Assembly (NCBI RefSeq): GCF_019059575.1 | Contig: NW_024881693.1 | Location: 1-64,000 of the forward strand | Direction: 5' to 3' | Origin: Amphibalanus amphitrite | Lineage: Eukaryota; Arthropoda; Thecostraca; Balanomorpha; Balanidae | DNA length: 64,000 bases | Shown here: positions 10,834 to 21,722 of the stretch, piece by piece | How positions within the stretch are numbered: the first letter of the stretch is position 1 | Layout: each line of letters starts with the position of its first letter | Translations under genes and position numbers: made by a program | The notes under the pieces: model-generated | Told to the model about the DNA's origin: nothing | The model's database searches: none | The model's input: only the letters and a program-made list of their open reading frames with translations

Positions 10834-10843
10834 CTATAAATAG
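10834..10843 (+). promoter_or_regulatory. Perfect MEF2-type / TATA-like site (candidate)
   Basis: CTATAAATAG fits the MEF2 consensus CTA(A/T)4TAG exactly and also contains a good TATA box. It is followed at once by two short hairpins (GTGGG-TAG-CCCAC at 10843-10855, CCTCCTGCT...AGCAGGAGG at 10855-10878) and GC-rich sequence. In a muscle gene this could be an enhancer or an internal promoter. A chance match is possible. Confidence 0.35.
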
Positions 10844-12159
10844 TGGGTAGCCCACCTCCTGCTACGCAAAGCAGGAGGGAAGCGGGATTTGTATACTCGC
10901 ACGCACGCAGAATAACGACTTCCAACGTAACTGCGCGGGTTCTGTGGTTGGGACAGTCCGCCAGCCCGCCACATGCTATCTCTGGCACGCACGTCTTTGC
11001 GCGGAACATCACCCTCGCAGTTCAGTAAACAGGGGCGCGGATCGTAGGAGATATGCAGCGTGGCCGACGGCCCACGGCAATCGCCACTCTCATCGACGCG
11101 CGACGCACGAGCGACGACCACGCGGCGACGGCGGCGACGCAGCTGGCCAGCGAGACGGGGGTGAATGAACCGGGCGGTGAAAAGCCGTCTCGACGGACAA
11201 AAACGGGTCTTGGAGGGCGGACACAGGACGCGTGCCAGCGGACAGTAGGGTGGGCGCTCAGGACAGAAATAGACTTCCACCGGACACATTGCACGGTGCG
11301 CAGCCAAGCCGCGGCGGAATGGGCGTGCAGGAGCTACGGCCGACTCCAATAAAATTAAAAATTGTGGCGAAATGCTACAAGAAATGGCGAGTGACTGGGT
11401 CAGAAGCGAGGCTTCACTTTCGGAGGAAGGCAGACGAGCGATAGATCCAACAGATAAGGTAGCGTTTGGTAACAATAATGGAGTGCATAACACAAATTCA
11501 AATCCAATCTTCACATTTTACACCAAGAACTCTCAACTATGTCCAGTCCAACAATTAATTTCACTTTCAACAATTGCATCAATTCAACCATACCCAATCC
11601 TCCCCCTTTCAATTGCCAATCAGAGCCATTTTTCTCATATACATTTTCATTGCATACTACACACCCGTCCTTCACTACGCCATTTATCAGCCTTTACGTT
11701 CCACTTTACACGCCCGCAGAAATCACCATTCACCACACATCGCCAAGCTCAAGTCCTCACCAATCGTTCACTTTTCTCTGGTAACAGGCTCATTCTTCCC
11801 CAGCCATCGTCCTTTCCCACAGGCCAGGTCAGGTAGTCGTTGAAATGCTCAGGACTTCGTCGTGTCACATTCCGGTAGTTGATGTGCCATGACGTCCTCG
11901 GTTTCATCAGCCTGAGCCTGCCTGCATCGTTAACCTTACAGCAGCAGGGGCTCTTCCGTCCTGTTTTGAAGCTCTCTTCTGGCTTTATGTTCTCGTACCC
12001 CGTGCAGTTATGTATGTTGACAGTCCAACCTAATCACCCGCATCGTCACTAACATTACCGTCACGATACCACCTCAGCCCATCGCACCACTGTCTCAGTC
12101 GCACCACTTCCGCCACTACCTCACCCCTTCTCCACGCCGTCACCACAACTGCCACCGTC

Positions 12160-12364
12160 GCCAATTCCAGCCCCGTCGTCCCCACGTCGCCGCCGCCGAG
12201 CTACTGGCTCCTCCCGCGCTGGGGGCGGCACGGCAGCGTGAGCGCCGATTGGTCGACCCGCCCGCTCCCCCTCCCTGTCCCCGCCCCACAGTCTGGGGAG
12301 GGGATGCTGGCGGCGTCGGTGTCTCGACCGTCGCCTGAGCCGAGCACGAACCCTGGTATAATTA
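12160..12364 (+). promoter_or_regulatory. GC-rich block with GC boxes and inverted CCAAT (candidate)
   Basis: A CpG-rich block about 400 bases upstream of the PEVK exon. It holds GGGGGCGG at 12221, ATTGG (inverted CCAAT) at 12248-12252, CCCCGCCCC at 12279-12287 and TATAATTA at 12357. The cluster resembles a housekeeping-type core promoter. Function is inference only. Confidence 0.3.
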
Positions 12365-12471
12365 GCGACGCAACCTTTCACCCGGGAGGACAAATTGCAC
12401 GACAAGGGACGGGAAGTCAGGCACCGTATCTGTGTTTGCCTGAGCTGGCTTGTTGATGACGTGCTTTTTCT

Positions 12472-12502
12472 TGAATGAATGAAAGAATGAATGAATGAAT
12501 GA
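12472..12502. repeat. (GAAT)n microsatellite
   Basis: Imperfect tandem GAAT units, seven or so with one GAAA variant, about 265 bases upstream of the next exon. Confidence 0.8.
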
Positions 12503-12765
12503 CTCTGGAGTGTTAGGTAGGTAGATATGTCCTTTCAATTAAAGATGGTGCCTAGAAGTGCTCATGAACAGTTCAAAATGAGCCAGTAGTTTTAGTACAG
12601 TAGGAAATGTACCAAACGGCATTCGCTGAAAGCTGGAACACGATGTTCCAGTATCACGTAGATTTTGCTGTTCCGCTGTTGAGTGTCGGGGAGCATGGTC
12701 ATCTAAAAGAACGCACCCTGCAGTAGATCCTACTGACATTTATGCGTTGTCTGATGCATTTTCAG

Positions 12766-15700
12766 AACAAAAGCCCGTGCTGCCAGAGACCAAAGAGGGC
12801 AAGGCAGCTCAGCCAACACAGTCAGCACAGCCGGGTCAACCGGACAAACCAGTGTGGCCGCCTTCTCGTATCGAGGTCCCCGTACTGGTCACTCCCAAGA
12901 CTCCGTCGCCCACGCCGGAGGATGACGAATCTCAGCGTGAGAAGAAGGTGAACACCGCCAAACGGTGGTGGGGTGCGGCGCCGCTCAAGAAGGCACCGCC
13001 CAAAAAGCGATCTACTCCGAAGAAGAGCGAGAAACCCGAGACAGTGCCATGGGCCAACGCCAAGAAGACGCTGAAGCGCGCAGAGCGCATCGTTCACAAG
13101 CCGACCAAATTCCAGCTGGAGCGTCCAGAGCTTCACCACGTGGAAGACGACGACGATTGGAGCGATACGATGAGCGTCAGTTCGCACATCAGTATCAGCG
13201 AGGACGACCGCGGTCGGCGCTACTCGTTCCTGATGCCCGAGGAAGGCCTGCCGGGCAGCCGGCGCGGCTCGACGGACCGCGCTCGCTCGGCTTCACCGAT
13301 GGGCCGCCGTCCGTCTGAGATCGTGTGCCTCCGTCCCACGGAGCGCCAGCAGCCCAAGCCAGTGGAGAAACCTCGCATCGAACAGGTGCCGCTCAAACCG
13401 GCCTTCGAACAGCCTCCTCTGTCACAAACACAGCAGCCACAGCAGTCACAGCAGGTTCCGTGGCAGCAGCTATGGCAGAAGCCGCAAGTTGAGCAGCCGC
13501 AACAGCCTCAGGAACAGCATGACGAGCAACAACAGCCGCAGCAGCCGTGGCAACAGCAGCCTCAGCAACCCCAACAACCGTGGCAACAGCAGCCTCAGGA
13601 ACCTCAACAACCATGGCAACAGCAGCCACAACAACCCCGGCGGCCATGGCAACAGCAGCCCGAGCAGCCTCAGCATCCTCAGCAGCCTCAGCAGCCGTGG
13701 CAAGAGCAACCTCAGCAACCTCAACAACCGTGGCAACAGCAGCCTCAGCAACCCCAACAACCGTGGCAACAGCCTCAGCAACCTCAACAACCGTGGCAAC
13801 AGCAGCCTCAGCAGCTCCAACAACCGTGGCAACAGCCTCAGCAACCTCAACAACCGTGGCAACAGCAGCCTCAACAACCCCAACAACCGTGGCAACAGCC
13901 TCAGCACCTCAACAACCGTGGCAACAGCCTCAGCAACCTCAACAACCGTGGCAACAGCAGCCTCAGCAACCCCAACAACCGTGGCAACAGCAGCAGCCTC
14001 AGCAACCCCAACAACCCTGGCAACAGCAGCCTCAGCAGAAACAGCAGCCTGAGGAGCCGTTACAACAGGCCCAACAACCTTGGCAGCAGGTTAAGCCTGA
14101 GGAGCAGCGACCATGGCTAAGACAAAAACAGCAACCACAGCAGCGACCGCAAGAGCAGCCGATGGCCGCCGAGGACGGACGCATATCACCCACAGAAGAA
14201 GAGCTAGTAGAAGCTTCTCCGTGGGCACGTGGCCTCGTGCGCCAACGGGTACAGTACACGAGTGATACGGCACCATGGGCTACCGGCAGCGTACAGTTGA
14301 AAGCCGTCGAGACCGTCGAAAAGAAGGTGTTGGAGAAACCGCAGCTGGCCACGGTGGAACTCCGACCGGTGCCTGACCAGGCTGATACTCTGCGCCGACG
14401 GTCCATGGACGCACGCGGTGAGACATCAGAGCTCCCACAAGATGCGTCCCTCCAACCTGAAGCAGAGCAGCAGGTGCCTTGGGCTCGCGCAAAAGAGCAA
14501 CTGCGCACAGCAGAAAAGCCAGAAAAGAAAAGGCCGGAGAAACCTAAACTAGAACCGGTAGAACTAAAACCAGTTCCGAAACTCGAGGAAATGCCTGTGC
14601 CAGAACGTGCGGTGGAAACAGGCGTTGACGACGAGAGACGAAACGAAAAGCGACTCCGCAAAGCCACCATGGGCGAGACGCAAGGCAGAACTAAAGCCAA
14701 CTGTGACAGAAAGTAAGCCAGTCGAGAAACCCAAACTCAGCAAGGTAGACCTCAAGCCATTAAGAAAGGCGAGGAAGCAGCGGACGGACAAGAAGCTGAA
14801 GAAACTGAAAACATCAGTGAGATGCTTAAAGATTCAGAGGTCAAGGCGCATCCAGTTCCCTGGGCACGTGAAAATGTTCAGCTTAAGCCGACCAAACAGG
14901 AAGGAAAAAGGTATTGAAAAGCAAAAACTAGAGACGGTGCAGCTGAAGCCTACGCAGCCTGTAAAACATCGCAAAGCGTTGCAGATGAACAAGGCTATGA
15001 AGTCGTAAAGAGCAGCAGCGAATCATCATTTGAAAAGATTGACGTTGTGAAAAGCTCAAGTGCTGAATCTTTTGAGATGGTGGAAAAGGCAACAATTCCT
15101 CAACAGCAGGATATCGAGCAGACAACCACTGGACCCGAAGCCGACACCCAGCCTGCTGGAGAGCTCCCAAGAAGCAAAAAGAGAAAGCACACCAGAGAAG
15201 ACGGATGAAGCTGACACACCACGAGCAAGTCCCGCCAAACCGGAAGAGACGACTCGGCCAAGAGGAATAAAACCTCAAAAAGCCAGCAGCTACGGACTTG
15301 CCAGAAGATGAACTAGCACGCGAAGAGGAAGGCAAAGCGCCAGAAGAAACCGCATCACCTACCCAAAAGCAGGAACCAAAGGGGGTTCCATGGGCGCACC
15401 CTAAACCACAAGAACCGAAGGAAGTTCCGTGGGCTCACCCCAAACTGAAAGCTACGCCACGTGCTGAGCCTACAGAGGAGCAGCCATTGGGCCAACAACC
15501 GCAGCAGCGCACCCGGACGACAGGTCGGAGCAAGATCTTCATCCATCGGAACCTGCTGATGAAAAGAAAGAGGAGCCCGAAAAGGAGCCATGGCCAAGAG
15601 GTAGAAAGCACAAGAAGGGCACAAGACCAGAAAAGGGTGTGACTGAGGTGCCAGCTGAATGTGCTCAGTCACCTGAAGATTGGGTGTCGTTGGATGCACC

Positions 15701-17374
15701 AACTGACGAAGAAATCACACAGAAAACGATGAGGCTGCTGTCAAGAAACCAAAACAAAGGCAAACTGAAGTTGTTCTGCAGAAACCAGAGGAACAGCAAG
15801 CGGCTGTACCTCCCAACACAGAGGCCAAGGATCATCCTGAGGACGTAAAATTAAAAAAGAGACCAGCGCCAGTAAAATTACAGGAGCCAGAGGAAGTTCC
15901 TTGGGCACATCCCAAGCTGAAACCTTCCGCACGGAAGGATTATGAGCCTGAACATGTGACAATGGAAGACGTTAGTCTAAAGAAGCTTCCGGAACAAGAG
16001 GAAGCTGAAATACCGACTGAGGAAAAGGAACAGAAGATCATAGAAGTAGAGCCATTCGCACCAACTGATGTGCCTACGCATGACGACGTTGAACTTGATG
16101 AGCTTGAATTGGATATGCCCGATCAGCCAAAGAAAGACAAAACTCCCAAGACTTTAAAGAAAGCTCCAAAAGCTGAAGGTCCCAAAAAGCAAAAGGATAA
16201 GTCTCCAGAGAAAGGAAGGTGGGTAAGAGGGGCAGAAACCGGACCAGGAGACACCTGAAGACGAGGAAGGTCTGAGAATCGGAAAAGGGAAACTTCCTGA
16301 AGATGATAAGCCTTTAGAATATAGGCTTAAGCCTGGTAAGCCTGGACCTCGTGGCGAAGAGCCACAAGAAGAAATAACCCTTAAGCCATTTGCTAAAGCA
16401 CCAGCAGACGAAACACCAAAAGAGGCAGATGGTCAAATAAAGCCAGATTACGTTCCAACACTGCCTGAAAGAGAGCCAGTAGAGCTTCAACCGTATGACA
16501 AGACTCCCAAAGATACAGACACACAGAAGGAGGATCTTCCAGAAACAGAAGAGAAGCCAGTGCCAAAAGACAAGGAAGATATTCCAAGCGAGGTTCCAAC
16601 GGAACCCGAAAAGCTTGGTGAAGAGTCACCGAAACCAAAGGATGGAAGAGAGACGGGTGCCATTCCCAAGGTTCGACGAGCTAAGCCGACCCAAAGGGCG
16701 ACCGAAGAGGACGTCAGTGAGGTCTTCAGAAACATGGACAACCGAAGACTTTGAAATTGTTTCCAAGGAAGCCGTTGAAGTCGATTCAACAATGGAGAAA
16801 CCTGTGAGAAAACGATCAGAAAAAGAAAGTAAAGCCTCGTAAAATGAGGCCTGAAAGCCAAGAAAAGCCCGATCAACAAGAAAAGCCTGAGAGTGTTACT
16901 ACTGAGGAAGTTTTCACTCATGAAATGGAAGAAAAGGATGAATTCGAGGAGGTAATTGAATACAGTGCTGAAGATGTTCCTGATCAGGGAGATGTTCAAG
17001 TGGAAGAAGTCCCAGGCGAAGATGTTCCAACTGAGAAGCCGAAGACAAAGAAAAGTCGCATGGTATTCTTCCCAGCCCTGGCGCACAGAAAATCAAGCCT
17101 CCTCGCTTTACTAGAAAGATGCAGCCCGTGGTCGCTAACAGAGGCGATGTTGTTACCTTTGAGGTAGAGTTTGAGGGCAATCCGGCGCCTACGGTATCGT
17201 GGTTCCTGAATAATGTTGACTTGAAAACGACTAAGCATACTACGAGCTGGAGCACCGAGTCCACAGCTGTGCTCGAGATCACCAAGGTGACGCGCAAGCA
17301 CGTCGGACACTACACCTGCAAAGTGACCAATCCCGGAGGCTCGGCCACATCAACGGCTAGCCTGGTGGTACAAG
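12766..17374 (+). CDS. sls: PEVK-like exon ending in Ig domain G
   Basis: It runs from TTTTCAG to CAAG|GTAGAT, 4.6 kb. In order it has: a Lys/Pro-rich start (EQKPVLPETKEG); an acidic stretch VEDDDDWSDTMSVSS; three RRxS motifs (RRYS, RRGS, RRPS, 13213-13316); a Pro/Gln/Trp repeat (13430-14085); then PWA...LKP modules such as VPWARAKEQLRTAEKPEKK, PPWARRKAELKP, PVPWARENVQLKP and EVPWAHPKLKP. It ends in Ig domain G, RFTRKMQPVVANRGDVVTFE ... HVGHYTCKVTNPGG. About 13 one-base frame changes (near 13905, 14650, 14757, 14900, 14962, 15165, 15275, 15510, 15730, 16225, 16735, 16815, 17060) interrupt it. The motifs continue across each, and the end phase fits the next exon. I infer consensus errors, but a decaying exon is not excluded. 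Confidence 0.78.
13430..14085 (+). repeat. Pro-Trp-Gln-Gln tandem repeat
   Basis: In-frame tandem repeat with core PWQQQPQQPQQ, about 15 to 20 copies varying between 8 and 14 residues. DNA units share CAACAACCGTGGCAACAGC. One base is missing near 13905, which shifts the frame in the middle of the array. Such slippage-prone DNA is also a plausible site of assembly error. A Trp every 8-14 residues in a Gln/Pro chain is unusual for a titin PEVK segment. Confidence 0.85.
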
Positions 17375-18087
17375 GTAGATTGCATCTCTCAGTTCTGCTG
17401 ATTTCGTTTTCTGTTTTCCTTTTTCGTTTGTTTGTTAAATAAAGCATGCTTGCGTGTGTTTACTCACATGTTCTTGTCGTTTCAGGCAAGCGACAACATT
17501 ACGATTATTTTATGCCAACGTGATTGAGTCGTGACATTTTCATTGATCCCGCTTTATTTCTTTCAGTTTCTAGTGTCATTTACTTTAATGAGTCTTAACG
17601 ATATCTTAGCAATTGTGATGTGTGTTAATAAAATATAACTAATCATTTTTTTTTCGCCAAGTTTTCTCCGTTTTGATGTTTTGCCAAGGATACCAATGCA
17701 TCAAGCAAAATGTTAATAACCGCTTCAGTGTTTGAAACGTGTCTTTACTTAACAATAATTTAACATAATGAAACCTCGTGACATAACATTAACATAACAT
17801 TAACAATCATGAATCATAAAATTAACAACGCAATGATCTGTAATGTCGAAAAATGCCAGTGCAAATTGTATCGCACTTAGGCTGAGTAAGCCAGCTAAAT
17901 AAGGATACGCTTAGGTATGTATATAAATATGAGGAACTTCAAAGACGATTTTCACATTGCCCCATATCTTTTGTCATTTGAAAATGCTGACCATTTTATC
18001 AGTAACATTGCATAACAATGATTGTTGCAACGTGCAATTAAAAACAAAAAAAGACCAAGCTGACCCTGTTTTCACCAATTTTTGCAG
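17375..18087 (+). other. Intron, 713 bases
   Basis: AT-rich intron between Ig domains G and H. It holds repeated ATAACATTAACATAAC near 17763-17805 and an AATAAA at 17438-17443 followed by GTGTGTT. The reading frame of Ig domain G stays open to 17442. No exon is seen in it. Confidence 0.65.
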
Positions 18088-18230
18088 AGAAACCAAAAGA
18101 AGGAGCACCGGCTCAGATTGTGGAGCCACTCAACCCTCGCCAAGTGCGACCCGGTCAAACCTTGGCCTGGGAGGTCAAGGTCATCGGCTCGCCACCGCCG
18201 CAAATCACTTGGTTCCACGAAGGACAGCCG
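18088..18230 (+). CDS. sls: Ig domain H, first half
   Basis: It runs from TTTGCAG to CCG|GTGAGT. It encodes EKPKEGAPAQIVEPLNPRQV, RPGQTLAWEVKVIGSPPPQI and TWFHEGQP. The C-strand ITWFHEG is clear, while the B-strand Cys is Trp-Glu (LAWEVKV). Phases match on both sides. Confidence 0.85.
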
Positions 18231-18446
18231 GTGAGTCTTAAAAAAATAATCTGTTTAATTCATTGTAGATGCTACTGGAACGTTCTTCGTCGCAGGTGTC
18301 TAAAATATCGTTTTTCATCATCACTATCCACAATCATTGCATTGACAACATTCAGTATTCACTAGATGTTGTGATGTGTCAGTTGACAATCGAGTCAGGA
18401 GAGCAAGATTCATTTATAGACATTCCGTCGTGTTCTCACTCCACAG

Positions 18447-18609
18447 ATCCGTCCCTCGGACGACTTTGTTCCGTCCTTCAACCCCGACACGGGCGTGGCG
18501 CGGCTGACGGTACCCACCGTGATGCCGGAAGACGTCGGCAACTACACCGTTCTGGCAGAGAACCCCTTCGGTCGGGATCAGAATACCGCCAACCTCATCA
18601 TTGTCGAAG
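18447..18609 (+). CDS. sls: Ig domain H, second half
   Basis: It runs from TCCACAG to GAAG|GTTCGT. It encodes IRPSDDFVPSFNPDTGVARL, TVPTVMPEDVGNYTVLAENP and FGRDQNTANLIIVE. The F strand has DVGNYTVLAEN, with Val instead of Cys, so domain H has no core disulfide. Confidence 0.84.
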
Positions 18610-18783
18610 GTTCGTTCATTACAGCTGTAATGGCTTGCTCTTGACCCAAAGATGTGATGAATGTTCAAGCCTTTGTTTTCACCTTTAGATGCATCCATCC
18701 GCGATAATATCTATGGACCAATATTTTTTCAAAGAGCTAATACATGTTTAAGAAAGTCGACAACCGTGAACCTTTTGCCACAG

Positions 18784-20198
18784 GAACCGATTTGGAGAGT
18801 CTGCCCGAGGGTAGCCAGCCGCCAGCGCTGGTGGTTCCCCTTCGAGCGGTGGTCGCCAGGCCGGGAGCCGATGTCACCTACCACACGGCCTTCGAGGGCC
18901 TGCCGCCACCGGTCATCACCTGGTTCCACAACGGCAAGCCTGTCGACGAGACCGAGGGCTACACGGTGATCACTGACGACCGCGAGTCGCGACTGGTGCT
19001 GTCCCGCGCCTCCACTCCCGATGAGGGTGTCGTTGAGGTGGTGGCAACAAACGCGGTGGTGAGGCGCGGTCACGTGCCACGCTGGTCGTTTCGCCAGAGC
19101 TGCCTGACGAGGCGGAGCTGCAAGCTCCCAGTTTCGTGCGTCCAGTCCGACCCAGCATGTCCCGCTAGGAGAAACAGTGGTCATGAGGCAGAGGTGACCG
19201 CAAAGCCTGAGGTCACCTTCACTTGGATGCGTGATAACAAGAGGCTGAAGAACACCAAGAACATTCACATTACCAGTGACGGCAACAAAACTGTGCTCGT
19301 TATTAGTGAGATGCGACCGAAGGATGTTGGAGAGTACACATGTGTTGCAGAGAATGAGGCAGGCATGACGTCCTCAGCGGCGTCCATCCAGCCGCGATCT
19401 TCGCCGGAGAAGGCGCCTCGTGAGCCTTCTGTCACCCAGCCAGCCCCAGAGCAGCCGTCCGAGACTAGCGTGGGAGCTGATCGATCCAGCCCAGTCTCCG
19501 TGACCAAATCCGAGTCCCAAGAGCAGGTGGTGCCAGACGAAAAGACGGCGCCAGAAGAGACTCCGAAGAAAACGCCAAAGAAGGCGCATAAGAAGAAGCC
19601 AGAGATATCCGAAGAAAAGCCTGAAGAAAGACCTGAAGAAGCACCTGAAGAGGTGCCAGACAAGCCAGCGGCTCCTAAAAAGGAGCCGGTACCTGAGGAG
19701 CAGGTTCCGACTGAGGAACTTCCTGAAGAGGAGGAAGCACCTTCCGACTTGCCGAAGGTAACGAGCCTAACACCGGTTATCAAGCTGATGGACGGCGAAG
19801 AGCTCAAGGTGTCCTGTAAGATCGTCTCGCCCACTCCGACCCGCGTCGCCTGGTTGCACGAAGGCCAGCCGATGGACGAGCACCGTGACGTAGAGGTGAC
19901 CATGTCGCCCGACGGCGTGTGCACGCTCTACATCAGCGAGGTGTACCCGGAGGACGCCGGCACCTTCACCTGCCGCGTCACCAACGCCGTCGGTCCCGGC
20001 GAGGCCACGTCTCACGTCAGCGTCGAGCCGTACGAGTACGTGCAGGACTCGGAGATCGCCTCAATGACGGTGGGCACCCTGCTCAGCGTGGACGACCACA
20101 GTGAGGAGGACCTGCTGGACGCACCCGATGAACTCGGACCGCGCTTCGTGCGCCGGCTGCCGCGAACGACCAGTGTGCCGGAAGGCAGCCCCATCACG
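18784..20198 (+). CDS. sls: Ig domains I, J and K with PEVK-like spacer
   Basis: It runs from GCCACAG to CACG|GTGAGT (donor GT at 20199). Domain I: PALVVPLRAVVARPGADVTY ... VITWFHNGKP ... GVVEVVATN, no core Cys. Domain J: QAPSFVRPVRPS ... VTFTWMRDNKRLKNTKN ... DVGEYTCVAENEAG. Between J and K is a Lys/Glu/Pro spacer (19390-19755; KKTPKKAHKKKPEISEEKPE). Domain K: PKVTSLTPVIKLMDGEELKV ... VAWLHEGQPM ... DAGTFTCRVTNAVG. It ends at the A strand of domain L (FVRRLPRTTSVPEGSP). At least three one-base changes lie within 19045-19190 at the I/J boundary; the frame is restored after them. Confidence 0.84.
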
Positions 20199-20510
20199 TG
20201 AGTAACGCAAAGAACGAAAATTGTTTTCAATTAAGGAAGCTTTATCGAGCTGTTCAAAAAGTAATCTACTGCAGTCCAGGAAAAGAGATAATTTAAGAAA
20301 TACGGTCAATGTATTCTAATGGGGAACTTCCTGAGGCCACAATCAATGCCAAGCATAGCGAGTGGCGCAGATTTTGACAAAAGGGCGAGATCAGGATAGT
20401 TCAGCCTGACTTGTTGATTGTTGATCTACTTATGCTGCATGCTCCCGACGCACACGCGGCATGTATTACCAGGGCCACCACTGAAATCCTACTCCCGCTC
20501 TGGACGGCAG
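20199..20510 (+). other. Intron, 312 bases
   Basis: Intron inside Ig domain L. It opens GTGAGTAACG and closes GGACGGCAG. Nothing else is recognised. Confidence 0.7.
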
Positions 20511-20740
20511 GTTCGAGTGCCGCCTGGCACCCGAGGCACCGTGCGAGGTCACGTGGTACCTCAACGAGCGCGTGATCCAGCCGGGCCGCGACTTTGAGGT
20601 GGAGGCGCTGGAGGACGGCACGCAGCGCCTGACTGTGCTGCAGGCGTTCCCTGACGACGCCGGCGTGCTGACCTGTGAGGCCGAGAGCGAACGGGGTGTG
20701 GCAACCACCAGTACCCAGCTGCTGGTAGAGTCCGCGCCCA
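20511..20740 (+). CDS. sls: Ig domain L, main part
   Basis: It runs from GACGGCAG to CCCA|GTGAGT. It encodes FECRLAPEAPCEVTWYLNER, VIQPGRDFEVEALEDGTQRL, TVLQAFPDDAGVLTCEAESE and RGVATTSTQLLVES. Both core Cys (FECRL, VLTCEAE) and the Trp (VTWYLNE) are present. The FECRLAP...VTWY spacing resembles the kettin-type domain A. Confidence 0.86.
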
Positions 20741-21722
20741 GTGAGTACCGCATTGGCGGCCGGTACCGGTGCCAGTACCGTAAGCAGCTCGGTCTGTCAG
20801 GGCGAGGCGTTGTAATTTTGGCAAATGTTTACACTTTTCATAAATCATTGTGTTGCTTATGTGCGAGAATTTGATCACAAGTGTTACAACGTCTGGTTTC
20901 TCATTTTACATCGAACTGTACTTTTTAAATGGTGTTCAGTGTCACGCAAACATCACTAAAATGGGATCAGGTGCTGGTTCACATATTATCTCATGCTGAT
21001 GCGTTTGTTGAAACTCGTTCAATTTTTCGTCCTTATAATGTGTTGCATGCAGCGAAGGGCTATTCGCTTATTTGATGCTAACATGTCTGTTTGAACGGTA
21101 CCTTCATTGAGAGGTACATTGTGCCTGATGTAACTCACCGTACTAACTTTGTTTCAGATATTTTGCTTCTTGGCTCTTTGCCTTGACAAAGGCACGGCTC
21201 TGGGACGGTTACTCAGATTTCATTTCCAGAGTTTTCAGCATACCTACATAAATACTGACACATAGGATAATAACACGGTAATCATGCATCGACCAGTGAG
21301 TGAATTTGTTGCAAGTATATATAATCTTGAAAGAGTCAACTCATTGCAATTAAAAAAGATTCACTGAAAACAATGTTTTGTCCCATTTTAAACCAGAAAT
21401 ATCACTTTTAACACTTTATAGATTAATCAACGACGGCATCGCCATTATCATTGTCATCACTCACCGGTCGATGTCGAGCTCATACTGACTACTAAGCACA
21501 CTTCGGTTTGGTTTCATGCGCTGGTCTCTGCTTCAATTGATTTATTCTTGTGGTATTGTCTTCTTATTTTCTTCCGCCTTCCATTTCTTCTGGACTCTTG
21601 CTATTTTACTGCATAGCACCAGTAACGCAAGAATAGCTCCCATAAAACTTAACGTATCGATCATGAAACGCACGCAGTACACCAGCTTCCCTCAGGCACC
21701 TGACCACATTCCCCGCATCCAG
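20741..21722 (+). other. Intron, 982 bases
   Basis: AT-rich intron between Ig domain L and the Ser/Asp/Glu-rich exon. No exon, RNA gene or clear repeat is seen in it. Confidence 0.65.

Larger units (their letters stand above)
9196..12765 (+). other. Intron, 3.6 kb, with GC-rich promoter-like patches
   Basis: The intron separates the kettin-type Igs from the first PEVK exon. It contains an AATAAA at 9706-9711, a G-rich stretch at 10280-10400, GC-rich sequence at 10430-11340, a pyrimidine-rich low-complexity run at 11510-11830, and GC-rich sequence again at 12120-12330. Open frames here (for example 10422-10652) have no recognisable domain or codon pattern, so I call no exon. Confidence 0.6.

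Noticed and set aside
10834-11514. A 226-residue minus-strand frame in the intron before the first PEVK exon
   Set aside because: It lies in GC-rich DNA where stops are rare, with no domain, no splice context and an Arg/Ala/Pro-biased composition.
11372-11843. Overlapping plus-strand frames of 80-154 residues
   Set aside because: They come from a pyrimidine-rich, low-complexity stretch. The Pro/His/Phe/Ser bias follows base composition, and there is no matching acceptor-donor pair.
12766-17374. Reading the frame-shifted exon as several small genes or as a pseudogene
   Set aside because: Motifs continue across each frame change, there are no intron signals between the pieces, and the terminal Ig domain fits the phase of the next exon.
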